NCBI RefSeq assembly: GCF_005250615.1
Contig: NZ_SULM01000001.1
Location: 186,001-250,000 of the forward strand
DNA length: 64,000 bases
Origin: Pseudomonas rhizoryzae
GTDB taxonomy: Bacteria > Pseudomonadota > Gammaproteobacteria > Pseudomonadales > Pseudomonadaceae
Reading direction: 5' to 3'
Below, piece after piece: positions 57,001 to 64,000 of the stretch; position 1 is the stretch's first letter, and each line of letters starts with the position of its first letter. The position numbers were made by a program, and so were the translations under genes. The notes under the pieces were generated by a model. That model searched no databases, was not told the origin of the DNA, and worked only from the letters and a program-made list of their open reading frames with translations.

Positions 57001-57098
57001 CTACGCATCCTTTCGTAGGGGATTCAGTGCCGAGACTATAGCTAAGGTGCCCAAGCGAAGCGGTATTCGTGGAGGATATGCGGTCGTAGAGAATTACC

Positions 57099-57121
57099 GG
57101 ACGGCCATCCCCTGGCCGTCC
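57099..57121 (-). terminator. Terminator-like hairpin after guaD
   Basis: GGACGGCCA and TGGCCGTCC form a 9-bp stem around TCCCC, 13 bp past the guaD stop. A T-run is weak (TAATTCTC on the minus strand). It probably ends xdhA-xdhB-xdhC-guaD. Confidence 0.6.
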
Positions 57122-57133
57122 GCGCCAGGATGA

Positions 57134-58438
57134 TCAGGTATCGCGGCTATGCACCCGGCGCCCCGCTGCATGGGTTTCGCGCACCACGCGGTCGTCGGCG
57201 AGGGTGGTGAGGACGAACAGGGTTTCCTCCAGGCTCTTGGATTGCTGCAGGCGGTAGTCCAGCAGCGGGGTGGCCTTGAGGTCGAGCACCACGAAGTCGG
57301 CATCGTGGCCGGGGGCCAGGCTGCCGATGCGGTCGTCCAGGCGCAGGGCGCGAGCGCCGCCGAGGGTGGCGAGATAGAGCGACTTGAAGGGATGCAGGCG
57401 GTTGCCGCGCAGTTGCTGCACCTTGTAGGCCTCGCCGAGGGTTTGCAGCAGCGAGAAGCTGGTGCCGGCGCCGACATCGGTGCCCAGGCCGACGTTGACC
57501 TTGAAGGCTTCCATTCGCTGGAGGTCGAACAGGCCGCTGCCGAGGAAGAGGTTGGAGGTGGGGCAGTGGGCCACCGCCGAGCCGGTGTCGTGCAGGCGCT
57601 GGCACTCGGCGTCGCAGAGGTGGATGCCGTGAGCGAACACCGAGCGCGGGCCGAGCAACTGGAAGTGGTCGTAGACGTCCAGGTAATGGCTCCGCTCCGG
57701 GAATAGCGCCTTCACCCAGTCGATCTCCTTGAGGTTCTCGGAGAGGTGGGTGTGCAGGTAGACGTCCGGGAACTCGGCCAGCAGGCGCCCGGCGGCTTCG
57801 AGTTGTTCCGGCGTGCTGGTGGGGGCGAAACGCGGGGTGACGGCGTAGTGCAGTCGGCCCTTGCCGTGCCAGCGCTGGATCAGCGCCTTGCTGTCGGCAT
57901 AGGCGGATTCGGCCGTGTCCTGCAGATAATCCGGGGCGTTGCGGTCCATCAGCACCTTGCCGGCGATCATGCGCAGGTCGAGGCGCTCGGCCACCTCGAA
58001 GAAGGCATCCACCGATTGCGGATGGACGCTGCCGAACACCAAGGCGGTGGTGGTGCCGTTACGCAGTAGTTCGCCGACGAAGACCTCGGCCACCTCGGCG
58101 GCCTTGGCCGGATCGGCGAAGGCGCGCTCGGTGGGGAAGGTGTAGGTGTCCAGCCAGTCCAGCAGTTGCTCGGCGTAGCTGGCGATCATGCCGGTCTGCG
58201 GGTAGTGGATATGGGTGTCGATGAAGCCGGGGGTGATCAGGGCATCGCGATGCTCGATCACCTGGGTGCCAGCGGGCAGGGTGGGCAGCAGCTCGGCGGC
58301 CGGGCCCATGGCCTGGATGCGGCCGTCCTCGACCAGCAGCAGGCCGTCGGCGTGGTATTCGTAGGAGGCGTCCAGCCCCAACTCGGCCGGGTCGGCGAGG
58401 CTGTGGAGCAGGGCGGCGCGATGGGCGATGGCGGTCAT
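57134..58438 (-). CDS. guaD: Guanine deaminase
   Basis: A 434-residue amidohydrolase that converts guanine to xanthine. Metal-binding signatures are PGFIDTHIHYPQTGMI (about residues 66-81), YLHTHLSENLKEIDWV (about 222-237), a later FAHGIHLCDAECQRLHD (about 262-278) and LGTDVGAGTSFSLLQ (about 322-336). It lies 38 bp after xdhC and feeds xanthine to the dehydrogenase encoded by the same operon. Confidence 0.94.
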   Translation of the reverse strand: MTAIAHRAALLHSLADPAELGLDASYEYHADGLLLVEDGRIQAMGPAAELLPTLPAGTQVIEHRDALITPGFIDTHIHYPQTGMIASYAEQLLDWLDTYTFPTERAFADPAKAAEVAEVFVGELLRNGTTTALVFGSVHPQSVDAFFEVAERLDLRMIAGKVLMDRNAPDYLQDTAESAYADSKALIQRWHGKGRLHYAVTPRFAPTSTPEQLEAAGRLLAEFPDVYLHTHLSENLKEIDWVKALFPERSHYLDVYDHFQLLGPRSVFAHGIHLCDAECQRLHDTGSAVAHCPTSNLFLGSGLFDLQRMEAFKVNVGLGTDVGAGTSFSLLQTLGEAYKVQQLRGNRLHPFKSLYLATLGGARALRLDDRIGSLAPGHDADFVVLDLKATPLLDYRLQQSKSLEETLFVLTTLADDRVVRETHAAGRRVHSRDT

Positions 58439-58476
58439 AACGATCTCGGATAGGCGAAGCGGGGAAACAGGGGGAA

Positions 58477-59304
58477 TCAGTTGGGCGCGACGGCATTGAC
58501 CAGGCGCAGCGGGGTGTCCGCCTGTTGGGCCTGGCGGCCGTAGTGGGCAATGACTTCGCCGGCCACGGCGATGGCGATTTCCAGCGGCAGCTTGCCCTGC
58601 ACCTCGGGCAGGCCCAGCGGGCAGCGTACCGCGGCGAGGCGCTCGGCGCCGTGGCCACGGGCCGTGAGGCGGTGGCGGAACTTGGCCCACTTGGTCTTGG
58701 AGCCGATCAGCCCGAAGTAGCCATGGTCGCCGCGGGCGAGGATGGCATCGGTCAGCTCCAGGTCCAGGGGGTGGTTATGGGTCATGACGATGTAGTAGGC
58801 ACCGGCCGGCATCCGGGCGATCTCGTCGACCGGCTCGTCGGTGACGATCTTTTCGACGCCCGCGGGCAGCGGATCGGGAAACTCCTGGGGCCGTGAATCG
58901 ACCCAGCGCACCGCGCAGGGCAGACCGGCCAGCAGCGGCACCAGGGCGCGGGCGACATGGCCGGCGCCGAACACCACCACCGGTACCTCCTGGGCCAGCA
59001 GCGGCTCGAACAGCAGGGTGGTGACGCCGCCGCAGCACTGGCCGAGGCTGGCGGCCAGGGAAAAACGCTCCAGGCGCGGCTGGCGGCTGCCGGCCGCGAG
59101 CAGTTCCCGGGCGATCTCCACGGCGCGGTATTCCAGGTGGCCGCCGCCGATGGTCAGGTGCTGCTCGGTTCGACCCACCAGCATCTTGGTGCCGGCATCG
59201 CGGGGCGTGGAGCCCTGTTCATTGGCCACGGTAACCAGCACGCAGGGTTCGCCGCGCGCCTCGAAGTCCGCCAACAACGCCAGCCAGCCGCGTTTCGGGG
59301 TCAT
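58477..59304 (-). CDS. xdhC: Xanthine dehydrogenase accessory protein (molybdenum cofactor sulfuration/insertion)
   Basis: A 275-residue chaperone that binds molybdenum cofactor and delivers the sulfurated form to XdhB. It has an N-terminal XdhC domain (EPCVLVTVANEQGSTPRDAG, about residues 19-38; GGGHLEYRAVEIARELL) and a Rossmann domain (VPVVVFGAGHVARALVPLLA, about 103-122). The start MTPKRGWLALL overlaps the xdhB stop by 4 bp. Confidence 0.94.
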   Translation of the reverse strand: MTPKRGWLALLADFEARGEPCVLVTVANEQGSTPRDAGTKMLVGRTEQHLTIGGGHLEYRAVEIARELLAAGSRQPRLERFSLAASLGQCCGGVTTLLFEPLLAQEVPVVVFGAGHVARALVPLLAGLPCAVRWVDSRPQEFPDPLPAGVEKIVTDEPVDEIARMPAGAYYIVMTHNHPLDLELTDAILARGDHGYFGLIGSKTKWAKFRHRLTARGHGAERLAAVRCPLGLPEVQGKLPLEIAIAVAGEVIAHYGRQAQQADTPLRLVNAVAPN

Positions 59305-61700
59305 GCCGGTTCCTCCGTGGCGGTCAAAGGTACGGCCTGAGTCTCGGCGGCCAGGCGGCGCATCCGCTCCACGCCCCAGAGCACCCGCTCGGGGGTGGCC
59401 GGGGCGTCCAGAGCCGGGTGGAAGCGGTAGTCCGCCACGCTGGCCACGGCGTCCTGCAGGGCGCACCACACCGAGATGCCGAGCATGAAGGGCGGCTCGC
59501 CCACGGCCTTGGAATGGAACACCGTGGCTTCGGGATTCTTGCGATTTTCCACCAGCCGCACCCGCAGGTCCGGCGGCACATCGCTCACCGCCGGGATCTT
59601 GTAGGTGGAGGGGCCGGCGGTGAGCAGCTTGCCGGCGTCGTTCCACACCAGTTCTTCCATGGTCAACCAGCCCAGGCCCTGGACGAAGCCACCCTCGACC
59701 TGGCCGATGTCGATGGCCGGATTCAGGGAGGCGCCGACGTCGTGGAGGATGTCGGTGCGCAGCAGCCGGTACTCGCCGGTGAGGGTGTCGATCAGCACCT
59801 CGGAGCAGGCGGCGCCGAAGGCGTAATAGTAGAAGGGCCGGCCGCGCGCCTGGTCGCGGTCGTAGTGGATCTTGGGCGTGCGGTAGTAGCCGGTGCTGGA
59901 GAGCGACACCTGGCCGACGTAGGCCAGCTGGATCAGCTCCTCGAAGGTGAGCAAGCGGTCACGCACCTTGACGTGGCCATTGCGGAAGTCGACCTCCTCG
60001 GCCCCGACGTGGAAGTGCCGGCTGGCGAAGTCGATCAGGCGATCCTTGATGGTCTGGGCGGCGTTCTGCGCGGCCTTGCCGTTGAGATCGGTGCCGCTGG
60101 AGGCGGCGGTGGGCGAGGTGTTGGGCACCTTGTCGGTGTTGGTGGCGGTGATCTGGATGCGGCCGATGTCGACCTGGAAGACCTCGGCCACCACCTGGGC
60201 GACCTTGGTGTTCAGCCCCTGGCCCATCTCGGTGCCGCCGTGGTTCAGGTGGATGCTGCCGTCGGTGTAGACGTTGACCAGGGCGCCGCCCTGGTTGAGG
60301 AAGGAGGAGGTGAAGGAGATGCCGAATTTCACCGGGGTCAGCGCCAGGCCCTTCTTCAGCACCGGGCTGCTCTGGTTGAAGGCACGGATGGCCGCGCGGC
60401 GCGCCTGGTAGTCGCTGCTGGCCGCCAGGTCCGCAGTCATCTCGTCGAGCAGGTTGTCTTCCACCACCTGGTGGTAGTGGGTGACGTTGCGCGTCTCCTT
60501 GCCGTAGTAGTTGCGCCGACGCACCTCCAGCGGATCGAGGCCGCGGTGGCGGGCGATGGCGTCCATGACGTTCTCGATGGCCAGCATGCCCTGAGGCCCG
60601 CCGAAACCGCGATAGGCGGTGTTGGAGGCCAGGTGGGTCTTGCATCTATGGCCGGTAACCTGGGCGTTGCCGAGGAAGTAGGCGTTGTCGGCATGGAACA
60701 TGGCGCGGTCGATGATGGCGTTGGACAGGTCCGGCGAATAGCCGCAGTTGCCCGCCAGTTCGAAGCGGATGCCCAGCAGGCGACCGTCATCGTCGAAGCC
60801 GACGTCGTATTCGACATGGAAGGGATGGCGCTTGCCGGTCATGTGCATGTCTTCGCAGCGCGGCAGGCGCATCTTCACCGGGCGTCCGGTGAGGCGCGCG
60901 AACACCGCGCAGAGCGCCGCCGGCATGCCGGCCTGACTCTCCTTGCCGCCGAAGCCGCCACCCATGCGCCTCATGTCGACGGTGACCCTGTTCATCGACA
61001 CCCCCAGCACCTCGGCCACCTGCTTCTGCACCTCGGTGGGATTCTGGGTGGAGGAATAGACCAGCATGCCGCCGTCTTCGGTGGGCATGACCGAAGCCAC
61101 CTGGGTTTCCAGATAGAAGTGCTCCTGGCCGCCGATGGCCAGTTCGCCCTGCAGACGGTGAGGCGCGGTAGCCAGGGCGGCGGCCGCATCGCCGATGTGG
61201 TGGCTATGGCTCGGCGAGATGAAATGCTCGCGTTTGAGCGCTTCCTTGACGTCGATGATGGCTTCCAGCGGCTCGTATTCGACGATGGCCGCCTGGGCCG
61301 CACGGCGGGCGGCGTCCAGGCTGCTGGCGGCGACCGCCAGGACCGGCTGGCCGAGGTACTGCACCTCGCCATCGGCCAGCAGCGGATCGCCGGGCAGCAC
61401 GGCGCCGATGTCCAGCTGACCGGGTACGTCGGCGGCGGTGATGGCCAGGGCCACGCCGGGTATCCCATAGCAGGGTGATAGATCGATGTGCTTTATCCGC
61501 GCATGGGCGTGCTCGCTCATCCGCGCATAGACGTGCAACTGGTTGGGGAATTCCAGGCGGTCGTCGATGTAGAGGGCTTCGCCGCTCACATGCTTGTCGG
61601 CGCTCTCGTGCTTGAGCGGCTTGCCGACACCGGCGGCCAGGCCCGCGGCGAAGGCGGCGGCCATCTCCTCGGGGGTACGGACGGGGAGGCTGCTAGACAT
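59301..61700 (-). CDS. xdhB: Xanthine dehydrogenase, molybdopterin-binding large subunit
   Basis: A 799-residue subunit where hypoxanthine and xanthine are hydroxylated to urate. N-terminal GESADKHVSGEALYIDD-type region, RMGGGFGGKESQAGMPAALC (about residues 245-264, cofactor contact), LASNTAYRGFGGPQGMLAIE (about 357-376) and the C-terminal catalytic Glu region KAVGEPPFMLGISVW (about 735) are all visible. It overlaps xdhA by 8 bp and xdhC by 4 bp. The two-subunit XdhA/XdhB form is typical of Pseudomonas. Confidence 0.95.
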   Translation of the reverse strand: MSSSLPVRTPEEMAAAFAAGLAAGVGKPLKHESADKHVSGEALYIDDRLEFPNQLHVYARMSEHAHARIKHIDLSPCYGIPGVALAITAADVPGQLDIGAVLPGDPLLADGEVQYLGQPVLAVAASSLDAARRAAQAAIVEYEPLEAIIDVKEALKREHFISPSHSHHIGDAAAALATAPHRLQGELAIGGQEHFYLETQVASVMPTEDGGMLVYSSTQNPTEVQKQVAEVLGVSMNRVTVDMRRMGGGFGGKESQAGMPAALCAVFARLTGRPVKMRLPRCEDMHMTGKRHPFHVEYDVGFDDDGRLLGIRFELAGNCGYSPDLSNAIIDRAMFHADNAYFLGNAQVTGHRCKTHLASNTAYRGFGGPQGMLAIENVMDAIARHRGLDPLEVRRRNYYGKETRNVTHYHQVVEDNLLDEMTADLAASSDYQARRAAIRAFNQSSPVLKKGLALTPVKFGISFTSSFLNQGGALVNVYTDGSIHLNHGGTEMGQGLNTKVAQVVAEVFQVDIGRIQITATNTDKVPNTSPTAASSGTDLNGKAAQNAAQTIKDRLIDFASRHFHVGAEEVDFRNGHVKVRDRLLTFEELIQLAYVGQVSLSSTGYYRTPKIHYDRDQARGRPFYYYAFGAACSEVLIDTLTGEYRLLRTDILHDVGASLNPAIDIGQVEGGFVQGLGWLTMEELVWNDAGKLLTAGPSTYKIPAVSDVPPDLRVRLVENRKNPEATVFHSKAVGEPPFMLGISVWCALQDAVASVADYRFHPALDAPATPERVLWGVERMRRLAAETQAVPLTATEEPA

Positions 61701-63132
61701 GGGCGGTGACCCTCGTGGCGAGCGTGGGCTGGGTGGTCTCCAGATGACATTTGCGCAGCAGGTTCTGCGCCGTCAGCAGGCGGTATTCGCGACTGGCGCG
61801 AAAATCCGACAGCGGGGCGAAGTCGTTGGCCAGCGCCTGGGCGGCGCGTTCGATGGCGGCGGACGTCCAGGGCTGGCCCAGCAGCGCCTGCTCGCAGTGG
61901 GCAGCGCGCTTGGGCGTGGCCGCCATGCCACCATAGGCGATGCGCACGGCCGCGACCCGGCCCTCGTCGAGTTCCAGGGCGAAGGCGGCGCAGACCGCGG
62001 AGATGTCGTCGTCGAGGCGCTTGGACACCTTGAAGGCGCGGAAGATGAGGCCCTCACGCGTCCGGGGCACTCGCACGGCCTGGATGAATTCGCCGGGCTC
62101 CAGGGCGGTCTTGCGGTAGTCGAGGAAGAAGTCATCCAAGGCCAGCTCGCGCAGGCGTTCACCCTGGCGCAGCAGCAGGCTGGCACCGAGCGCCAGCAGC
62201 AAGGGCGGGCTGTCGCCGATAGGCGAGGCATTGCCGATGTTGCCGCCCAGGGTGCCCTGGTTGCGGATCTGCAGGGAGGCGAATCTCTGCAGCAGGGCGC
62301 CGAAGTCCGGATAGTCGGCCGCCAGGGCGGCGGCGCAGTCGGAAAGGGGCGTGGCGGCACCGATCTCGATGCTGTCGTCGGTGACGGTCACGCCGCGTAG
62401 CTCAGGTAGGTTGCCCAGGTAGATCAGGGTCTCCAGGCGGCGATGATTCTGGGTGACTTCCAGGGCCAGGTCGGTGCCGCCAGCCAACAGCCGGGCCTCG
62501 GGATGGGCCTGGTAGAGGGTGGCCAGTTCGGCGAGGGTAGTGGGGCTATGACTGCGGCTGCCCGCGCCTTCGAGACGGGTCGCGGGCGCGGGGGCCAGGG
62601 CTCTCAGCCGCTCCAGGGTCTGCTGCTCGCGGGCATCGAACTGGTCCGGCTGACGGCTGGCGCAGGCCTGCTCGGCGGCGGCCAGGATCGGCCGGTAGCC
62701 GGTGCAGCGGCAAAGATTGCCGGCCAAGGCCTCGTGGGTGGCAGCGCCGTCCGGCGCGGCGACGTTCTTCTGCAGGGCGAACAGCGACATCACGAAGCCC
62801 GGGGTGCAGTAGCCGCACTGGGAGCCATGGCAGTCGACCATGGCCTGCTGCACGCCATGCAGGCGGCCCTGGTGCTTGAGGTCTTCCACGCTGATCAGTT
62901 GTTTGCCGTCCAGCGCCGCGACGAAGGTCAGGCAGCTGTTGACGGTGCGATAGCGCAAGCGGTCGCCATCCGGCTCGGCGAGCACCACGGTGCAGGCCCC
63001 GCAGTCGCCGGAGGCGCAGCCTTCCTTGGTGCCGGTCTTGCCGCAGCGCTCGCGCAGGTATTGGAGGACGGTGAGATTAGGGTCGAGCTGCTCTTCGACG
63101 CGCAGCTCCTGGTCGAGTAGAAACCTGATCAA
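61693..63132 (-). CDS. xdhA: Xanthine dehydrogenase, iron-sulfur/FAD small subunit
   Basis: A 479-residue subunit. The plant-type [2Fe-2S] cluster is CASGDCGACTVVL (about residues 39-51), the second cluster CGYCTPGFVMSLFAL with GNLCRCTGYRPI (about 105-150), and the FAD domain has LLAGGTDLALEVTQ and GGNIGNASPIGDSPP. I chose a TTG start (63130-63132, giving MIRFLLDQEL) with GGAG 7 bp upstream, since it matches the family N-terminus. An ATG at 63237 would add 35 unrelated residues and put an operator-like palindrome inside the gene. It is the first gene of the operon. Confidence 0.9.
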   Translation of the reverse strand: MIRFLLDQELRVEEQLDPNLTVLQYLRERCGKTGTKEGCASGDCGACTVVLAEPDGDRLRYRTVNSCLTFVAALDGKQLISVEDLKHQGRLHGVQQAMVDCHGSQCGYCTPGFVMSLFALQKNVAAPDGAATHEALAGNLCRCTGYRPILAAAEQACASRQPDQFDAREQQTLERLRALAPAPATRLEGAGSRSHSPTTLAELATLYQAHPEARLLAGGTDLALEVTQNHRRLETLIYLGNLPELRGVTVTDDSIEIGAATPLSDCAAALAADYPDFGALLQRFASLQIRNQGTLGGNIGNASPIGDSPPLLLALGASLLLRQGERLRELALDDFFLDYRKTALEPGEFIQAVRVPRTREGLIFRAFKVSKRLDDDISAVCAAFALELDEGRVAAVRIAYGGMAATPKRAAHCEQALLGQPWTSAAIERAAQALANDFAPLSDFRASREYRLLTAQNLLRKCHLETTQPTLATRVTAHV

Positions 63133-63177
63133 GGCCGCTCTCCGCTTGGGGTCATGGATGAATCGATGGTGAGTAAA

Positions 63178-63195
63178 GTTGACCGATAGGTCAAC
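63178..63195. promoter_or_regulatory. Operator-like palindrome upstream of xdhA
   Basis: GTTGACC-GATA-GGTCAAC, perfect 7-bp arms, 46 bp before the TTG start of xdhA. On the minus strand it includes TTGACC, a possible -35 box. A dimeric repressor of the TetR, MarR or LysR type could bind here; none is encoded next to it. Confidence 0.55.
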
Positions 63196-63446
63196 ATTTG
63201 TCCTGGCGAATGGAGGGGCTTTGTCGTTTTTGGACATGGGTGTCGGACAGACGACGGTAGGGCTGCGCCTTCCTGGCGCGTCGATGCTGCCTGTGCCCGC
63301 TTACGGTGCAAAAAGAAGCCCCGGCCTGTGCCGTGGCAGAATGGCGATGGGATGGCATCAAATCGTCATTGCCCGTGCCGATATAAAAGCATACGGTTCC
63401 GTCCCGCCGGCGGAAGTTCCTACCTCTGGTTCAACAGGTCATCGTC

Positions 63447-64000
63447 GTGCCTACCCCGCTCAATCGTGTCGCCCAGCAGACCTCGCTGGGCTTTTTCGCG
63501 CTGGTCATCCTTATCTTCGCCCTGGCGGGAGGGATGTTGGTAGACCTGTGTCTGCGCATCGATGAGCAGCAACGTCAGCATAGTGAGGTGGATGCCCAGC
63601 GGGCGCTGGACTCGCGGCAGGATAGGCTGGGTCGAGTCCTGGGCGACTATTCGTTCTGGCAGGAGGCCTATGAGCGAACCTTCAAGAAGGTAGATGCACA
63701 TTGGGCCTACGACGAAGACAACGTGGGGCCATCCCTCTATAGCGTCTACGGCGTGAACGGGGCCTTCATCCTCGGGCCCGAGGGCTCGACGCGCTATGCC
63801 ATGGTGAATGGCGCACGCAGCAGGATGCAGCTGGACAGCTGGCTCGGCGCTGACCAGGCGGCGCTGTTGGCCCAGGCGCGGGCGCGCTCGGCCAAGAATA
63901 GCTATGCCCAGGGCTATTTCCTCGTCGATGGCAAGCCGGCCAGCGTGACGGCCGCGGTCATTCGGCCGGATGCCAGCTACCAGGATTTCAAGGAGCTCTC
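63447..64000 (+). CDS. Membrane sensor with periplasmic CHASE4 domain, N-terminal part
   Basis: The first 184 codons of a gene that runs off the right edge. After a GTG start the product has a membrane helix (SLGFFALVILIFALAGGMLV, about residues 13-32). It then has a periplasmic region with CHASE4 features: RLGRVLGDYSFWQEAYERTF (about 60-80) and ALYSVYGVNGAFIL-like turns with GPEGSTRYAMVNG. CHASE4 proteins in Pseudomonas usually continue into PAS, GGDEF and EAL domains and control cyclic-di-GMP, but that part is not in the window. The exact start is uncertain. Confidence 0.7.
   Translation, partial: MPTPLNRVAQQTSLGFFALVILIFALAGGMLVDLCLRIDEQQRQHSEVDAQRALDSRQDRLGRVLGDYSFWQEAYERTFKKVDAHWAYDEDNVGPSLYSVYGVNGAFILGPEGSTRYAMVNGARSRMQLDSWLGADQAALLAQARARSAKNSYAQGYFLVDGKPASVTAAVIRPDASYQDFKEL

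Noticed and set aside
63133-63237. Longer xdhA form starting with ATG at 63237
   Set aside because: No ribosome site, no family similarity in the extra 35 residues, and it would contain an operator-like palindrome. The TTG start at 63132 fits better.

Overview
The window is high-GC, densely packed chromosome of a Pseudomonas-type gammaproteobacterium. It has a nuoA-N complex I operon with fused nuoCD, a monomeric isocitrate dehydrogenase, the run nudJ-mnmA-hflD-purB-roxA, a XenA-like ene-reductase and two purine-catabolism operons. The combination resembles the P. oryzihabitans/P. psychrotolerans group, but that species-level placement is inference. No rRNA, tRNA, CRISPR array, prophage or intact insertion sequence was seen. 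Most genes lie on the minus strand.

Layout. 1-3944: one end of an exopolysaccharide cluster (epimerase, initiating sugar phosphotransferase, BY-kinase-like ATPase, Wza-like export lipoprotein, start of a chain-length determinant). 4361-11799: a nitrate-assimilation block (cobA, the nitrate ABC transporter nrtCBA, the NIT-ANTAR antiterminator nasR, a PP2C-kinase fusion). 11873-13906: an M13 peptidase. 14057-28983: the nuo operon. 29242-37777: secretin-N0-like protein, a hypothetical protein, roxA, purB, hflD, mnmA, nudJ and idh. 38210-48038: small membrane proteins, a Pit phosphate transporter, queD, an ABC exporter, ppiA, a LysR regulator, a DUF3060 protein and two EamA transporters. 48035-51570: uric-acid degradation (allA, alc, uraD, puuE, divergent hiuH). 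51625-57000: a GDSL esterase, arsR/xenA, an M48 protease and a DUF898 membrane protein. 57134-63132: guaD-xdhCBA. 63447-64000: start of a CHASE4 sensor gene.

How the parts work together. Guanine and hypoxanthine/xanthine are converted to urate by GuaD and XdhABC. HiuH, UraD, PuuE, Alc and AllA then take hydroxyisourate to glyoxylate and urea; the urate oxidase step itself is not in the window. Nitrate enters through NrtABC, and CobA supplies the siroheme precursor for nitrite reductase. The nitrate and nitrite reductase genes are not here.

The strongest regulatory signal is in the nitrate block. cobA and nrtA each have a sigma-54-type promoter followed by a leader in which a hairpin overlaps an intrinsic terminator. 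The cobA leader matches the two-hexaloop RNA motif bound by ANTAR proteins, and nasR, encoding such a protein, is in the same block. The second notable signal is a pair of about 140-bp MITE-like elements. Each sits exactly on the stop codon of a gene, apparently inserted in the TA of an ancestral TAA and rebuilding TAG with the element's first base.
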